Shown: positions 1 through 8,837 of the stretch, piece after piece
Layout of the letters: every line of letters starts with the position of its first letter
How positions within the stretch are numbered: position 1 is the first letter of the stretch
Assembly: GCA_937146805.1 (NCBI GenBank)
Contig: CAKZRR010000021.1
Location: 1 to 64,000 of the forward strand
Direction: 5' to 3'
Length of the DNA: 64,000 nt
Source: an uncultured Owenweeksia sp.
Lineage (GTDB): Bacteria > Bacteroidota > Bacteroidia > Flavobacteriales > Schleiferiaceae
Program-made: the position numbers and the translations under genes
The notes under the pieces: model-generated
What the model saw: only the letters and a program-made list of their open reading frames with translations
Told to the model about the DNA's origin: nothing
Databases searched by the model: none

Positions 1-78
1 ACCGTGTTAAAATATCAATGTTTTTAGGGATTACAAGCCAGTAAAATTGAATCTCAGATTTTTATCGGACACTATTGA

Positions 79-999
79 TTCTTAAATGGTATTGGACCAA
101 AAAAATATCTAAATTTTGAGAAGCTTACAAAGCTTAAACACGCATATCTGTGGAATTATAGAAAAAAAGACTTTTCTGAATTCTCAAATTTTACAGACCT
201 AAGAACACTTGAAATCTATTCTGTCGCTTGCGAGAATTTCCTTGGATTATCTGAATTAAAAAAATTAGAAGAGTTAAAATTAGAAAAGTGTCCTAAATTA
301 ATATCTCTAAATGGAATTGATAAATCTAATACAAGTTTAAAATTAATATTCTTGAGAAACTGCAAAAAACTTCAGGATGCATCTTCTATAAGTCAATTAC
401 CAAATGTTACCGATTTAATGATATCTGAAGTGAACGAATTAAATTCTTTACAGTTTTTATCATCGTTAGCAAATATTCAAAATCTATATATAAGACCATT
501 AGAAGTTGGAGTCAAAAAAGATGATTACTACCCACTAATTGAAAAATTACAAAGTATTGGTAAATTGGAACAGTTAAAAAAGTGGAAACGACTAGATGAC
601 TATCTAAATGGGAAGGTTGATATAGAAAAATATCCAGAGGAAAAAACATCTGAATTACAATCAATACTTAAACATTTGTCTATAAAAGATTGGAACGAAA
701 AATATAAAGATGGTCTTGAACAATATAATCCTAAAAACTGCAAGAAAGCAGAAAAAATAATTTCAAATTTAATTAGCAAACTTGAAATAAATAAAAATTT
801 AAAAGAAGATGATAAAATTGAACTTATCAAATTAAGTATTTTAGATTTTAATAAACTTAACGATAATTTAGATGGTTGTTTTATTGAAACGGGAGAAAGA
901 GAGGAACTTTGTGATATATTTGATAATATAGCTGATTCTGTTGGTATTGACACACAAAATTATGAAGATGGAATAGCGAGCGAATGGAGAGATTGGTAA
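79..999 (+). pseudogene. Leucine-rich-repeat-like protein, 5' end missing or disrupted
   Basis: The reading frame is open from position 79, just after an in-frame TGA at 76-78, to the TAA at 997-999. Its first half carries leucine-rich repeats of the L-x-x-L-x-x-L type (for example SELKKLEELKLEKCPKL). The repeats already run through 79-351, yet no ATG, GTG or TTG occurs in frame before the TTG at 352. A start at 352 would cut into the repeat domain, so the gene looks 5'-truncated or interrupted. The C-terminal third is charged, helical and acidic, ending in EWRDW. The region is clearly more A/T-rich than what follows, suggesting acquired DNA. LRR proteins of this size are sometimes immunity or interaction proteins, but nothing here proves a function. 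A shorter CDS 352-999 is the alternative. Confidence 0.5.
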
Positions 1000-1092
1000 A
1001 AACGTATGCCAGCAAAGAACTGTGCTAAAGTCCAACTAAAAACCGCCTTAATATCTTTTTTATTTTTCTTCTGAAAGTCCTTTTAGCCGACA

Positions 1093-1509
1093 CTACTCCA
1101 TCCGCTTTTTTAGCGCAGCATTCATAGCTTTAAACTGCTCTTTGGTTTCCTTTTGTAACTTTCCTTTTAGCAAGGGCACTAATATTCCGCTAAACTTTTC
1201 AGATTGGGTAAACTGCGTAGTACCCGAAGATTTTTGTTCTAACAGAAAGCTATGTTCTCCGTCAAAAAGTCCGTTTATAAAAAGAGAACCACGCCAAGTA
1301 AACTCCTTATTATGGCGGCATTGCAAAACCACGGGCTTAAAAGTCATGCCTTGCATATCCACCTCTAAACGAGCACCTTTTTTAGGCGTCCCTTTTATCT
1401 CCTTTATAAAAGGGTTCCAAGTGGGGTACTCTTTAAAATTTAGCAGCTCTTGCCAAACCTTTTCGGGAGTGGCATTAATTTGAATAGTAGTGGTAATTTG
1501 AAATGACAT
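1093..1509 (-). CDS. SRPBCC (START-like) domain protein
   Basis: This 138-residue protein fits the small single-domain SRPBCC/polyketide-cyclase-like fold. It opens with a beta strand (ITTTIQINATPEKVWQEL) followed by the typical helix and the NFKEYPTWNPFI segment, and ends in a long C-terminal helix (EQFKAMNAALKKRM). Such proteins form a hydrophobic cavity that binds lipids or other small ligands; the ligand here is unknown. It lies directly downstream of a Crp/Fnr-family regulator on the same strand, 65 bases away. A candidate FNR-type palindrome sits in the gap, so the regulator may control it. No signal peptide is visible. The family call is fairly sure; the specific role is not known. Confidence 0.75.
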   Translation of the reverse strand: MSFQITTTIQINATPEKVWQELLNFKEYPTWNPFIKEIKGTPKKGARLEVDMQGMTFKPVVLQCRHNKEFTWRGSLFINGLFDGEHSFLLEQKSSGTTQFTQSEKFSGILVPLLKGKLQKETKEQFKAMNAALKKRME

Positions 1510-1531
1510 GGTAGAATACTTATTTGTTAAA

Positions 1532-1539
1532 GCACAAAT
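1532..1539 (-). promoter_or_regulatory. Weak -7-like element upstream of the SRPBCC gene
   Basis: Read on the minus strand this is AATATTTG, one mismatch from the Bacteroidota -7 consensus TAnnTTTG, about 23 bases before the SRPBCC start codon. If it is used, the palindrome at 1563-1580 would be centred roughly 40-45 bases upstream of the transcription start. Confidence 0.3.
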
Positions 1540-1562
1540 ATTCTAAGAAGCCCACACAATTA

Positions 1563-1580
1563 TCTTGACCTATATCAAGA
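1563..1580. promoter_or_regulatory. Candidate Crp/Fnr-type binding site
   Basis: TCTTGA and TCAAGA arms surround a six-base spacer. Read as TTGAC-N4-ATCAA, it differs by one base from the FNR consensus TTGAT-N4-ATCAA. It overlaps the end of the adjacent Crp/Fnr-family gene and lies 54-71 bases upstream of the SRPBCC start. The regulator carries the E-x-x-S-R residues that read TTGA half-sites in FNR-type proteins. Confidence 0.5.
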
Positions 1581-2153
1581 AATATTTTTTCTGCGTAAAC
1601 GGCTTAGCGTTTCCGGTGTCATACCTAATAGCGAGGCCAAAAAATGAAGAGGCACTTCATTAAAAAGTTCTTTTTTCATTTCAAAAAACTGTTGGTATCG
1701 TTCCTCGGCACTCATCGATAAAAAAGAGAAAACTCGGTTTTCGATGGTGACAAAACACTTGGCCAAAAACAACTTTTCCAGTTGTTCCCACTCGGGAATA
1801 AGCTTGCCAATTTTTTGATAATTAGCCTGTTTTATGGTCCACAACTCGCAGGCACTTAAAGCTTGTATGTTCCACTGGCTAGGCTCCCCAAACAGCAGGC
1901 TGCGTAAATCACAAACAAACTCGCCTTCGCTCGAAATCCACTGCGTAACGTCTTTATCTTCCGCGAAAGCGAAAACCCGCAAACAACCGTTTACCACAAA
2001 ACTCAAATCGCCTTTGCGTGTGCCCGTTTTACAGAAATAATCCCCCTTTTCTAAACTGGTTTTTTCAAACAGCGAAACCATCTTTTCCATCTGTTTATCC
2101 GGTACACCAAAGTAACTCTCTAAGTAATTTTCCAGCTTATCCATTTGCTCCAA
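1575..2153 (-). CDS. Crp/Fnr-family transcriptional regulator
   Basis: This 192-residue protein has an N-terminal cyclic-nucleotide-binding-like beta barrel (about residues 25-120: TSLEKGDYFCKTGTRKGDLSFVVNGCLRVF) and a C-terminal winged helix (about 150-192). The recognition helix reads TPETLSRLRRK and keeps the E-x-x-S-R pattern used by FNR for TTGA half-sites. There is no N-terminal cysteine cluster for an iron-sulfur centre, so an oxygen-sensing FNR role is not supported; the effector is unknown. It resembles the many short Bacteroidota Crp-like regulators. It is read toward the SRPBCC gene, probably as a two-gene unit, and is divergent from the dcw cluster. Confidence 0.85.
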   Translation of the reverse strand: MEQMDKLENYLESYFGVPDKQMEKMVSLFEKTSLEKGDYFCKTGTRKGDLSFVVNGCLRVFAFAEDKDVTQWISSEGEFVCDLRSLLFGEPSQWNIQALSACELWTIKQANYQKIGKLIPEWEQLEKLFLAKCFVTIENRVFSFLSMSAEERYQQFFEMKKELFNEVPLHFLASLLGMTPETLSRLRRKNIS

Positions 2154-2398
2154 TCAATGCAGCAATATACACAGTTACCCACTTTAAAATTACCTAGCAA
2201 CACTAAAATTGGGGCTTTAAAACAAGCCTAGTTAAAAGTGCTTAAAATGCAGCTTACCAACAAGAGCGTATTGGCGTTCCACTTTCTCCCACCGGTTTTT
2301 AAAAAACAAGTTTCTCTTTATTAATGGGGCTTTACAGCCGATTACTCATATATAATTTAAATCTCTATTCGCAATAGGTGGTAAAACTTATCAACAAA
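2154..2398. other. Intergenic region upstream of the dcw cluster
   Basis: Together with the MraZ operator and promoter that follow, this forms a 313-base gap between the divergent Crp-like gene and mraZ. It should contain the promoter of the Crp-like gene on the minus strand, but no clean TAnnTTTG match stands out. I see no RNA gene, repeat or small reading frame here. Confidence 0.5.
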
Positions 2399-2425
2399 GT
2401 GGAAGTTTGTGGGTAATTGTGGAGT
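2399..2425 (+). promoter_or_regulatory. Putative MraZ operator: three direct repeats
   Basis: GTGGA, GTGGG and GTGGA begin at 2399, 2409 and 2419, exactly 10 bases apart. MraZ is known to bind TGGG/A-type direct repeats with five-base spacers in front of its own operon. Placement is as expected: the repeats end about 9 bases before the mraZ -7 element, so bound MraZ would cover the promoter. Confidence 0.8.
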
Positions 2426-2433
2426 AATTCTTC

Positions 2434-2441
2434 TACTTTTG
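2434..2441 (+). promoter_or_regulatory. -7 promoter element of mraZ / dcw operon
   Basis: TACTTTTG matches TAnnTTTG exactly and lies 25 bases before the mraZ ATG, predicting a leader of about 20 bases. A well-spaced -33 element is not obvious; the MraZ repeats occupy that area. Confidence 0.65.
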
Positions 2442-2466
2442 AAACTGAAAGCGGAGAAAGTTTAAG

Positions 2467-2940
2467 ATGCTGAATTTGATAGGAGTACATGAGTGTAAGA
2501 TGGATGCCAAGGGGCGGGTAATGATACCTGCTGCCCTTAAAAAGCAGCTCTTACCTGTACTTGAGCAAGGTTTTGTGGTAAAGCGCAGTGTTTTTCAAAA
2601 ATGTTTGGAACTGTACCCCATGAGCGCCTGGAACCAAACCATGAATAAGGTAAATAAGCTCAATCGATTTGTAAAAAAGAACAACGACTTTATACGCATG
2701 TTTACCGCAGGCGTAAAGTTGGTAGAGATGGATGCCAGCGGTAGATTAAACATTCCGAAAGATTTGATGGTTTTTGCGAACCTCAAGTCCACCCTGGTAC
2801 TATCATCTGCTGTAGATAAAATTGAATTTTGGAACAAAGAGGCCTACGAGAAATCGATTAACAATCCGGAAGTGGATTTTGGGCAATTGGCGGAAGATGT
2901 AATGGGGAGCCTAAATGAAGGAGACAATGGGGTATCATGA
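2467..2940 (+). CDS. mraZ: Transcriptional regulator MraZ
   Basis: The 157-residue protein contains two tandem SpoVT/AbrB-like MraZ domains. The first starts at residue 4 (GVHECKMDAKGRVMIPAALK) and the second at about 76 (AGVKLVEMDASGRLNIPKDL); both show the D-x-x-G-R-x-x-I-P core. MraZ proteins form rings that bind direct repeats upstream of the dcw operon and repress it. Three such repeats lie just upstream, which supports autoregulation. It is the first gene of the cluster and overlaps the start of rsmH by 14 bases. Confidence 0.95.
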   Translation: MLNLIGVHECKMDAKGRVMIPAALKKQLLPVLEQGFVVKRSVFQKCLELYPMSAWNQTMNKVNKLNRFVKKNNDFIRMFTAGVKLVEMDASGRLNIPKDLMVFANLKSTLVLSSAVDKIEFWNKEAYEKSINNPEVDFGQLAEDVMGSLNEGDNGVS

Positions 2941-3823
2941 TCCGGTAATGCTCCGCGAATGTTTGGAGCATTTACAGATAAAACCGGATGGCATTTATGT
3001 TGATGTAACTTTTGGTGGCGGTGGACACAGCCGCGAAATCATAAAACAACTTACTACCGGTCACCTGTACGGTTTTGACCAAGATGGCGATGCACAGAAC
3101 AATGCGCTTGACAGCGAGAATTTCACACTCATTGCCTCTAACTTTAGACACCTAAAGAAAAACTTACGCCTACGCGGAGTTAAACAAATTGACGGTTTAC
3201 TGGGCGACTTTGGTGTTTCGTCTCATCAAATAGATGTGCCCGATAGAGGCTTTAGTGCCCGCTTTGATGGCCCCTTGGATATGCGGATGAACCAAGAAAA
3301 AGAGCTATCCGCTCATACCGTGGTAAACAGCTATAGCGAAGAGCAACTAAGTGAAATTTTAAAAAATTACGGAGAACTAAATCGTCCCAAAGTATTGGCC
3401 GCAGCGATTATAGCCGCTCGCCCCGTTGCCACCACCACCGATTTAAAAAAAGCTTTGCAAAACTTAGCGCCTCCACCCCAAAAGCAAGGGCAGTTTTGGG
3501 CCAAAATATTTCAAGCCATTCGTATTGAGGTAAACCAGGAGATTGAAGTAATACACGAATTGCTAGAACAGGCCACCGAGATTTTAAAACCCGAAGGTCG
3601 CTTGGTTTGCATGAGTTACCACTCGTTGGAAGACAGACCCGTGAAAAACTTTTTTAGATACGGAAACATTGAAGGTGAGCCCAACAAAGATTTTTACGGC
3701 AACCTGCTAAGACCCCTTGAACCCATTACGCGCAAGCCTATTACGGCTACTGCCGAAGAGATAAAGTTAAACCCCCGCGCCCGTAGTGCCAAACTTAGGG
3801 TGGCTCAAAAACTTACCGAATGA
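2927..3823 (+). CDS. rsmH: 16S rRNA (cytosine(1402)-N4)-methyltransferase
   Basis: RsmH (MraW) uses S-adenosylmethionine to methylate N4 of C1402 in 16S rRNA. The SAM site is DVTFGGGGHS, followed by the family segment GLLGDFGVSSHQID with the later RPVATTTDL and CMSYHSLEDRPVK motifs; the C-terminus NPRARSAKLRVA is typical. I prefer the ATG at 2927 (298 residues, MGYHDPVML), which aligns with the family N-terminus and has AAGGAG at 2918-2923 just before it. A start at 2915 would add four residues. It overlaps the end of mraZ and its stop overlaps the next gene (ATGA). Confidence 0.95.
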   Translation: MGYHDPVMLRECLEHLQIKPDGIYVDVTFGGGGHSREIIKQLTTGHLYGFDQDGDAQNNALDSENFTLIASNFRHLKKNLRLRGVKQIDGLLGDFGVSSHQIDVPDRGFSARFDGPLDMRMNQEKELSAHTVVNSYSEEQLSEILKNYGELNRPKVLAAAIIAARPVATTTDLKKALQNLAPPPQKQGQFWAKIFQAIRIEVNQEIEVIHELLEQATEILKPEGRLVCMSYHSLEDRPVKNFFRYGNIEGEPNKDFYGNLLRPLEPITRKPITATAEEIKLNPRARSAKLRVAQKLTE

Positions 3824-4158
3824 GCCAACCCAAAGAAAAAAGCAGCAACCCTTTAAAGGAACTTCTTAGCGGTCAGTTTTTGGTTGGACACCGCATTAGT
3901 AAAAACTGGCCTTTTATTCTGTTTTTAAGCATTTTAGGCATGGTAATGATAGCCAGCAGCCACAATGCTCAGCGCAAGGTGTACGAAATATCAAAGTTGC
4001 GCAACCAAATGAAAGAGCTCAACTCGGTACAAGTAGAAAAGCGATCGGCTTTGATGAAAGAGAGCATGGAGTACAAAGTTTTAGAGCGTACAGAAGCTTT
4101 AGGGTTGGTAAAAACCAAAACTCCGCCCATTCAAGTTAATATCCCCAACAACGAATGA
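3820..4158 (+). CDS. ftsL: FtsL-like cell division protein
   Basis: A 112-residue single-pass membrane protein: a basic cytoplasmic N-terminus, one transmembrane segment at about residues 31-47 (PFILFLSILGMVMIAS), then a periplasmic helix (KVYEISKLRNQMKELNS) able to form a coiled coil. Size, topology and position between rsmH and ftsI match the Bacteroidota FtsL-like family. FtsL with FtsB and FtsQ recruits and activates the septal synthase FtsW-FtsI. Both ends overlap neighbours by ATGA, so it is translationally coupled. Sequence alone is weakly conserved; the call rests on topology and context. Confidence 0.8.
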   Translation: MSQPKEKSSNPLKELLSGQFLVGHRISKNWPFILFLSILGMVMIASSHNAQRKVYEISKLRNQMKELNSVQVEKRSALMKESMEYKVLERTEALGLVKTKTPPIQVNIPNNE

Positions 4159-6134
4159 GCGAAAACAAATCCATACACAGCCGCATCCTTATAGCCGCCA
4201 CACCGTTTTTTGTGGCAGCACTACTAATTTTTGGAAAGCTTATTTATATCCAATATGTAGAGGGGCCTGATTTACGTGCCGAATCGCAAAGCGATATTAT
4301 TAAGGAAAAAGTAATTAAGGCCGAGCGCGGAAATATTTACAGCAGCGATGGGAAGTTACTAGCTACTACCGTGCCCGTTTTCGATTTATATATGGATCCT
4401 ATCACGGTAGAATCTGAAGTATTTAATCGCGAAGTGCCTCATTTGGCCAAAGCCCTTAGCGAGCAGTTTGACCATAAAACCGCCCCCGCCTGGGAAAGTT
4501 ACCTCCGCCAAAAGCGAAGCAGTAAAAAACGCTACGTTAAACTGGCCGAAGAGGTTTCATTTGCCGATTTACAAACCATTAAATCATTTCCAATTTTTAA
4601 CCTAGGCAGGTTTTCGGGCGGCTTAATTTACGAGCAAGAAAATTACCGCACCCGTCCTCTCGAAAAAATTGGCGCACGAACGATTGGCTATGACAACGAG
4701 CGAGGAAGAACAGGTATTGAAGGCGCTTACAGCAGTTTCCTTACGGGAATTGATGGGGCTAGACTGAAGCAAAAAGTAGCTAAAGAAAAATGGAAACCCA
4801 TAACAGGTTCTTACACCATAGAACCGCGGAATGGGCTGGATGTAATAAGTACCATTGACACCAAGGTACAAGATGTGGTGCACCACGAATTACTAAAAGC
4901 ACTGGAACGTTTTGATGCAGATCATGGCTGCGCAGTAGTGATGGATGTAAAAACAGGCGCTATTAAAGGCATTGCCAACTTAGGCCGTACCGAAGAGGGG
5001 ACCTATTTTGAAAGGCGCAACTATGCCGTTTGGGAAAGTACCGAACCAGGCTCTACTTTTAAACTGGCCTCGGTGTTGGTAGCGCTAGAAGATGGCTTGG
5101 CCGACACCAATACCTTGGTAGATACCGAAGAGGGTATTTACACCATCTACAATAAAAAGATAAAAGACAGCAACGTAAAAAATGGCAAAGGCGGCTATGG
5201 CAAGGTGAGCCTAAAGCGCGCTTTCGAAGTTTCATCTAACGTAGGTATTGTAAAACTGGTGTACGACCATTACCACCAGCGTCCTGAAGATTTTGTGGAC
5301 AGACTCTACACTTTAGGCATCAACAAACCGCTGGGCGTTTCTATAAAAGGGGAAACAGCTCCACTTATTCCGAAACCTGGCGATGCCAATTGGAGCGGTA
5401 TTACACTTCCGTGGATGGCTTTTGGCTACCAAGTAAGCCTTACCCCCTTGCAAATATTAAGTCTTTACAATGCTGTAGCCAACAACGGTATTATGGTAAA
5501 ACCACGCTTTGTAGAGGAGGTACGTGAACATGGTCGTTTGCTTAAAAAGAATGAGGTAGCGGTACTCAACCCAGCCATCTGCTCTAAGCAAACCTTACAA
5601 AAACTACAAAGCATGCTCAATGGCGTGGTACAAAACGGTACTGCCACCAACATTAAAAACCCTGTAGTAAGTATAGCGGGTAAAACAGGCACCTGCCAAC
5701 TTAATTATTGGAAAAAAGCCACCCGCGATTATCAAGCTTCTTTTGCTGGTTACTTTCCAGCCGACAACCCACAGTACTCCTGCATTGTGGTAATTAACAA
5801 ACCCAATTTACACCGCGGGTATTACGGTTCTACAGTAGCTGCTCCCGTGTTTAAAGCCATTGCCCAAAACATGTATGGAGACCTTCCTAAAAACTTAGAA
5901 GCACTTACCGAAAACAACTTTTTTGTGGAGGCACAGCAATCCAGTGGCTTGGACGATGCCGAGACCAACACCCTACCAAACCTAGTGGGCAAGGATGGAG
6001 CGGAAGCGCTAAGCTGGCTCGAAAACCAAGGTTATAAAGTTAAAGTACAGGGTATTGGAAAAGTAAAATGGCAATACCCACAGGCCGGAAGCAACTTAGG
6101 CAAAAGCGCCTTAATTGAATTAAGATTAGGATGA
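4155..6134 (+). CDS. ftsI: Septal peptidoglycan transpeptidase with PASTA domain (PBP2/3 class)
   Basis: This class B penicillin-binding protein cross-links septal peptidoglycan. It has a membrane anchor at about residues 11-33, a dimerization domain (AERGNIYSSDGKLLA at 56-70) and a transpeptidase domain with all three active-site motifs: STFK (catalytic Ser300, Lys303), SSN (360-362) and KTG (510-512). A PASTA domain follows (about 604-658: TLPNLVGKDGAEALSWLENQGYKV). PASTA on an FtsI-type enzyme is common in Bacteroidota and Firmicutes but absent from E. coli FtsI. It overlaps ftsL and murE by four bases each. Partners are expected to be FtsW and FtsQ from the same operon. Confidence 0.93.
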   Translation: MSENKSIHSRILIAATPFFVAALLIFGKLIYIQYVEGPDLRAESQSDIIKEKVIKAERGNIYSSDGKLLATTVPVFDLYMDPITVESEVFNREVPHLAKALSEQFDHKTAPAWESYLRQKRSSKKRYVKLAEEVSFADLQTIKSFPIFNLGRFSGGLIYEQENYRTRPLEKIGARTIGYDNERGRTGIEGAYSSFLTGIDGARLKQKVAKEKWKPITGSYTIEPRNGLDVISTIDTKVQDVVHHELLKALERFDADHGCAVVMDVKTGAIKGIANLGRTEEGTYFERRNYAVWESTEPGSTFKLASVLVALEDGLADTNTLVDTEEGIYTIYNKKIKDSNVKNGKGGYGKVSLKRAFEVSSNVGIVKLVYDHYHQRPEDFVDRLYTLGINKPLGVSIKGETAPLIPKPGDANWSGITLPWMAFGYQVSLTPLQILSLYNAVANNGIMVKPRFVEEVREHGRLLKKNEVAVLNPAICSKQTLQKLQSMLNGVVQNGTATNIKNPVVSIAGKTGTCQLNYWKKATRDYQASFAGYFPADNPQYSCIVVINKPNLHRGYYGSTVAAPVFKAIAQNMYGDLPKNLEALTENNFFVEAQQSSGLDDAETNTLPNLVGKDGAEALSWLENQGYKVKVQGIGKVKWQYPQAGSNLGKSALIELRLG

Positions 6135-7591
6135 AGCTACTAAAAGACATACTCTATGGAGCGCCCATTATAGACTCCAGAGGCAGCACACACGTGGCCG
6201 TACAAAATGTAATTTTCGATTCGCGAAAAGTGCAGAAGGAATCGCTTTTTGTAGCCGTTAAGGGTAGCGCGGTAGATGGGCACCTCTACATACAAACCGC
6301 CATAGACCAAGGTGCGCGCAGTATTGTTTGCGAAATTTTACCGGATCAAATTCAAGAAAACATTACCTATATCCAAGTAAAAGATGCCCACAGTACGTTG
6401 GGTGTTTTAGCTTCTAATTTTTTCGAGAACCCTTCTAGTCAATTAAAGCTCGTAGCCATTACAGGCACCAATGGCAAAACCACCGTGGCAAGCTTGTGTC
6501 ATAACCTTTTCACCTTTTTGGGTAAAAAAGCAGGTTTACTTTCTACGGTACAAATTTTAATTGGTCGTCAATCATTTCCGGCCACACATACTACGCCAGA
6601 CCCAGTTAGCCTAAACCAACACCTCCGTGCGATGGTAGAAGCTGGTTGCAAGTACTGTTTTATGGAGGCGAGCAGCCACGGCATTGAGCAAAAACGAATT
6701 GCAGGATTGGATTTTACAGGAGCGGTATTTACCAATATTTCGCATGACCACCTAGACTACCACAAAACCTTTGACGATTACATCCTAGCCAAAAAGGCGT
6801 TGTTCGATAAACTTCCCGCCAAGGCATTTGCACTGGTAAACAAAGATGAAAAACACGGCAAAACCATGTTGCTACACAGCAAAGCCAAAGAACACACTTT
6901 TGCCTTGCGCCATGATGCTGATTTTAAAGTAAAAATACTAGAGCACCAACTAAACGGCATGCTACTTAATTTGGGCAAGCACGAAGTTTGGACCAAACTA
7001 ATTGGCAAATTTAATGCGCTAAACTTAGCCGCTGTATATGGCGTAGCCTGCCTTTTAGGAGAAGATGAATTACAAGTAGTAACCGCCATCAGCAACTTAC
7101 AATCTGTTGAAGGGCGTTTTCAATATTTCCAATCGCAAAACGGAGTTACTGCTATCGTGGATTACGCCCACACTCCGGATGCTCTTAAAAATGTACTCGA
7201 AACCATTGAAAAAATACGCACAGGAGGCGAACAGCTAATTACCATTGTGGGCTGTGGCGGCAATAGAGATAAAAGCAAAAGACCTAAAATGGCGGCCATT
7301 GCTACTCAACTGAGCGATCATGTAATTCTAACCTCCGATAATCCGCGCAACGAAAATCCAGACGCCATTATTGAGGAAATGGAAGCGGGTGTAGAAATGC
7401 ATTTACGTAACAAATACCTATGTATCAGCAATCGTAAAGAGGCTATAAAAACGGCAGCTCGCCTAGCTAAAAAAGGCGACATAGTGCTTATTGCCGGCAA
7501 AGGTCACGAAAAATATCAGGAGATAATGGGCGAAAAGCACCCCTTTGATGATATGGCCGTTGCACAACAATCTTTAAATCCCACTGTATAA
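6131..7591 (+). CDS. murE: UDP-MurNAc-L-Ala-D-Glu:meso-diaminopimelate ligase
   Basis: MurE adds the third amino acid to the peptidoglycan stem peptide using ATP. The 486-residue protein has the N-terminal UDP-binding domain, the ATP loop GTNGKTT (112-118), the [10 protein letters not shown] motif and the C-terminal domain with [14 protein letters not shown]. The specificity motif is DNPR (403-406), the signature of enzymes that add meso-diaminopimelate rather than lysine. It overlaps ftsI by four bases and shares one base with the mraY start (TAATG). Confidence 0.96.
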   Translation: MKLLKDILYGAPIIDSRGSTHVAVQNVIFDSRKVQKESLFVAVKGSAVDGHLYIQTAIDQGARSIVCEILPDQIQENITYIQVKDAHSTLGVLASNFFENPSSQLKLVAITGTNGKTTVASLCHNLFTFLGKKAGLLSTVQILIGRQSFPATHTTPDPVSLNQHLRAMVEAGCKYCFMEASSHGIEQKRIAGLDFTGAVFTNISHDHLDYHKTFDDYILAKKALFDKLPAKAFALVNKDEKHGKTMLLHSKAKEHTFALRHDADFKVKILEHQLNGMLLNLGKHEVWTKLIGKFNALNLAAVYGVACLLGEDELQVVTAISNLQSVEGRFQYFQSQNGVTAIVDYAHTPDALKNVLETIEKIRTGGEQLITIVGCGGNRDKSKRPKMAAIATQLSDHVILTSDNPRNENPDAIIEEMEAGVEMHLRNKYLCISNRKEAIKTAARLAKKGDIVLIAGKGHEKYQEIMGEKHPFDDMAVAQQSLNPTV

Positions 7592-8835
7592 TGTTGTACT
7601 ACCTTTTTACTTACCTGCAAGAAACCTTTGGGCTACCAGGAGCCGGTGTGTTTCAGTACATCACCTTTAGAGCCGCTATGGCGCTCATCTTCTCACTTAT
7701 CATTTGCCTAGTTTTTGGTAAAAACATTATCAACTATTTGCTTAAAAAACAAGTAGGTGAAACCATTAGAGACCTAGGCTTAGAAGGACAATCTGAAAAA
7801 GCAGGCACCCCCACCATGGGCGGGTTAATGATTTTATCCGGTATTCTAATTCCAGTTTTGCTATTTGCTGACCTTCAAAACATCTACATCATATTGCTGT
7901 TAATCACCACAGTTTGGATGGGCTTAGTAGGCTTTTTAGACGACTACATTAAAGTATTTAAAAAGGACAAAAAAGGTTTACCCGGAAAATTTAAAGTGCT
8001 CGGGCAGGTTGGCTTAGGCATAATTGTAGGGTCTATTTTGTATTTCAACGAAGACGTTTCGATTAAAGAGCGCGTACAAAGCGCCACGGTAATTGATATA
8101 TCCGAAACTAATGGCGTGCCTGCCCAAACTCTACCCCAATATGCAGAAGCTGAAAAATCGTTAAAAACAACCATTCCATTTTTCAAAAACAATGAGTTTG
8201 ATTATACCTACTTGGTAAGCTGGATTGGTGACAACTATAAAAAATGGGCTTGGCTGGTATTCATTCCCATGGTGATTTTCATTATTACTGCGGTATCCAA
8301 TGGCGCCAACCTCACCGATGGCATTGATGGCTTGGCCACCGGCACCTCTGCAATTATTGGCGTTACACTGGGCGTATTTGCCTATGTTTCTGGTAGTATC
8401 ATTTTTGCTGATTACCTCAACATCATGTACATCCCCAATACAGGCGAAATGGTAGTATTTATTGCTGCCTTTGTAGGCGCTTGCATTGGCTTTTTATGGT
8501 ACAACACCTACCCCGCCCAAGTGTTTATGGGCGATACAGGTAGCTTAGCCATAGGTGGCATTATCGCAGTTTTCTCCATTGCTATTCGCAAGGAACTGCT
8601 TATCCCAATCCTTTGCGGAATTTTTTTAGTGGAGAATCTTTCCGTGGTTATACAGGTAAGCTACTTTAAGTACACCAAGAAAAGATTAGGAGAAGGCAAA
8701 CGTATATTCTTGATGTCTCCTCTACACCATCACTATCAGAAAAAAGGCTATAACGAAAGTAAAATTGTTACCCGCTTTTGGATTATCGGCATCTTTTTGG
8801 CCGTACTCACCTTTGTTACTCTTAAACTTCGCTAA
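7591..8835 (+). CDS. mraY: Phospho-N-acetylmuramoyl-pentapeptide transferase
   Basis: MraY transfers phospho-MurNAc-pentapeptide to undecaprenyl phosphate, making lipid I at the inner membrane. Seen are many hydrophobic segments, the GTPTMGGL motif, FLDDYIK (about residues 114-120), [10 protein letters not shown] and [12 protein letters not shown], and the cytoplasmic [11 protein letters not shown] loop. At 414 residues it is longer than the roughly 360 of E. coli; the extra length is largely a polar insertion at about residues 150-205, which I recall as usual in Bacteroidota. Its stop is two bases before the murD start. Confidence 0.96.
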   Translation: MLYYLFTYLQETFGLPGAGVFQYITFRAAMALIFSLIICLVFGKNIINYLLKKQVGETIRDLGLEGQSEKAGTPTMGGLMILSGILIPVLLFADLQNIYIILLLITTVWMGLVGFLDDYIKVFKKDKKGLPGKFKVLGQVGLGIIVGSILYFNEDVSIKERVQSATVIDISETNGVPAQTLPQYAEAEKSLKTTIPFFKNNEFDYTYLVSWIGDNYKKWAWLVFIPMVIFIITAVSNGANLTDGIDGLATGTSAIIGVTLGVFAYVSGSIIFADYLNIMYIPNTGEMVVFIAAFVGACIGFLWYNTYPAQVFMGDTGSLAIGGIIAVFSIAIRKELLIPILCGIFLVENLSVVIQVSYFKYTKKRLGEGKRIFLMSPLHHHYQKKGYNESKIVTRFWIIGIFLAVLTFVTLKLR

Positions 8836-8837
8836 GC

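Noticed and set aside
1000-1092. Short region after the LRR fragment as an integron attC or conserved cassette tail
   Set aside because: I could not find paired core sites or a hairpin of the right shape; the sequence is too short to support the call.
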